Assembly (NCBI RefSeq): GCF_014698965.1
Contig: NZ_JACXAE010000111.1
Span: 1-64,000 of the forward strand
DNA from: Iningainema tapete BLCC-T55
GTDB taxonomy: Bacteria; Cyanobacteriota; Cyanobacteriia; Cyanobacteriales; Nostocaceae
Direction of reading: 5' to 3'
Length of the DNA stretch: 64,000 nucleotides
The translations under genes were made by a program, and so were the position numbers. The notes beneath the pieces were generated by a model. It saw only the letters and a program-made list of their open reading frames with translations, ran no database searches and was not told the origin of the DNA. This document shows, in pieces, positions 63,191 through 64,000 of the stretch (the first letter of the stretch is position 1; each line of letters opens with the position of its first letter).

Positions 63191-64000
63191 GTGTTTACGA
63201 CCGCACTAGCTTCCAAAAATACCCATCAGGGTGATCTACCACTGGATTTATTTGCTGCCATTGAGAGTCTGAAAAAAGAACTTAACGCTGTGATTCTGGC
63301 ACACTATTATCAAGAGCCAGATATACAGGATATAGCCGACTTTATTGGCGACTCTCTACAATTGGCAAAAGCAGCAGCTAATACAAATGCTGATGTGATT
63401 GTCTTTGCTGGTGTCCACTTTATGGCGGAAACAGCAAAAATTCTCAATCCTGACAAATTAGTACTTCTCCCAGATTTGAATGCTGGTTGTTCTTTGGCAG
63501 ATACTTGTCCACCAGAGGCGTTTGCAAGTTTTAAAGCAGCCCATCCCAATCACTTGGTGGTTTCTTACATTAACTGCTCTGCCGAGATTAAGGCAATGAG
63601 CGATATTATCTGCACAAGTTCTAATGCTGTCAAAATTGTGGAACAAATCCCTGAGGAGCAACCGATTATTTTTGCCCCAGATCGTAATTTAGGGCGGTAT
63701 GTGATGGAAAAAACTGGACGAGATTTGGTATTGTGGCAAGGTAGCTGTATTGTGCATGAAACTTTTTCGGAAAAGAAGATTGTACAGTTGAAAATTGCAC
63801 ACCCACAAGCACAGGCGATTGCGCATCCAGAATGTGAAACTTCTGTGTTACGTCACGCGAGTTTCATTGGTTCTACTGCTGCTTTACTCAAGTATTGTCA
63901 AGAAAGCCCTGTTCAAGAGTTTATTGTTGCCACAGAGCCTGGGATTATTCACCAAATGCAAAAACTAGCTCCACACAAGAGCTTTATTCCCGCACCACCA
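63191..64000 (+). CDS. nadA: Quinolinate synthase A (partial, runs off the window)
   Basis: From a GTG at 63191, 270 codons are open to the window edge. The enzyme condenses iminoaspartate with dihydroxyacetone phosphate to quinolinate in NAD synthesis, using a 4Fe-4S cluster. Motifs: [24 protein letters not shown] near 34-57, [16 protein letters not shown] near 75-90, [15 protein letters not shown] near 96-110 (cluster cysteine), [10 protein letters not shown], and HPEC near 214-217 (second cysteine). The third expected cysteine lies beyond the end. The family length is about 320-330 residues, so roughly 55 are missing here. Confidence 0.95.
   Translation, partial: MFTTALASKNTHQGDLPLDLFAAIESLKKELNAVILAHYYQEPDIQDIADFIGDSLQLAKAAANTNADVIVFAGVHFMAETAKILNPDKLVLLPDLNAGCSLADTCPPEAFASFKAAHPNHLVVSYINCSAEIKAMSDIICTSSNAVKIVEQIPEEQPIIFAPDRNLGRYVMEKTGRDLVLWQGSCIVHETFSEKKIVQLKIAHPQAQAIAHPECETSVLRHASFIGSTAALLKYCQESPVQEFIVATEPGIIHQMQKLAPHKSFIPAPP

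Overview
The window looks like chromosomal DNA of a cyanobacterium, probably a filamentous (Nostocales-like) one. It carries a PsbP-like photosystem II protein, an SLH-domain porin-like protein, a PEP-CTERM protein, XisH/XisI, an HpsJ-like protein, many GCGATCGC (HIP1) sites, and several families of short dispersed repeats of the kind that crowd filamentous cyanobacterial genomes. This is inferred from gene content; no rRNA is present to fix the taxon. No insertion sequence, phage or CRISPR array is visible.

Layout. 0.2-8.5 kb is accessory: a small protein plus retropepsin-like protease, a TerY-P signalling triad (vWA, PP2C phosphatase, kinase with C-terminal OB-like and TPR regions), a convergent solitary DrmD-like SNF2 helicase with a DUF3883-like end, and a Phd antitoxin whose RelE-type toxin has decayed. 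8.7-31.8 kb is mainly housekeeping: a PcrA/UvrD helicase, a histidine kinase and response regulator, argG, a CDF metal exporter, a PEP-CTERM protein, a glycosyltransferase, rpsB-tsf, rsmG, an exported SOD, an aldo/keto reductase, rpiA, an SLH protein, dxs, mtnA, and an AAA-PD-(D/E)XK protein. 31.8-38.5 kb is a decay and defence-like patch: a LuxR remnant, an Hsp70-like pseudogene split by a repeat, a Uma2 nuclease, an HNH protein with a small partner, xisH-xisI and a pseudopilin. 38.6-57 kb returns to core and surface functions: an arsenosugar-type glycosyltransferase, an HpsJ-like protein, a second glycosyltransferase, nusB, ftsY, an RsbU-type phosphatase, psbP, maf, ppc, and an SGNH/DUF1574 plus MBOAT pair for polysaccharide acylation. 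57-62 kb is a second defence-like island: an orphan RHH antitoxin, a cytosine methyltransferase with its catalytic core deleted, an intact HNH endonuclease behind it, and an ATPase/nuclease-like pair lying between a decayed tRNA-Ser copy and the intact tRNA-Ser(UGA). The window ends in a metallophosphatase and the start of nadA.

The strongest leads are: (i) the ATPase plus PD-(D/E)XK-like gene pair bracketed by two tRNA-Ser copies; (ii) the restriction-modification remnant in which the methyltransferase has lost motifs IV-VIII but the HNH gene is intact; and (iii) a palindromic repeat with GTAGAGACG ends that supplies the TAG stop codon of four genes and lies in frame inside two others, alongside a different repeat that adds about 42 residues inside PEP carboxylase. 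A structured leader before rpsB and a direct repeat flanking xisHI are also worth checking.
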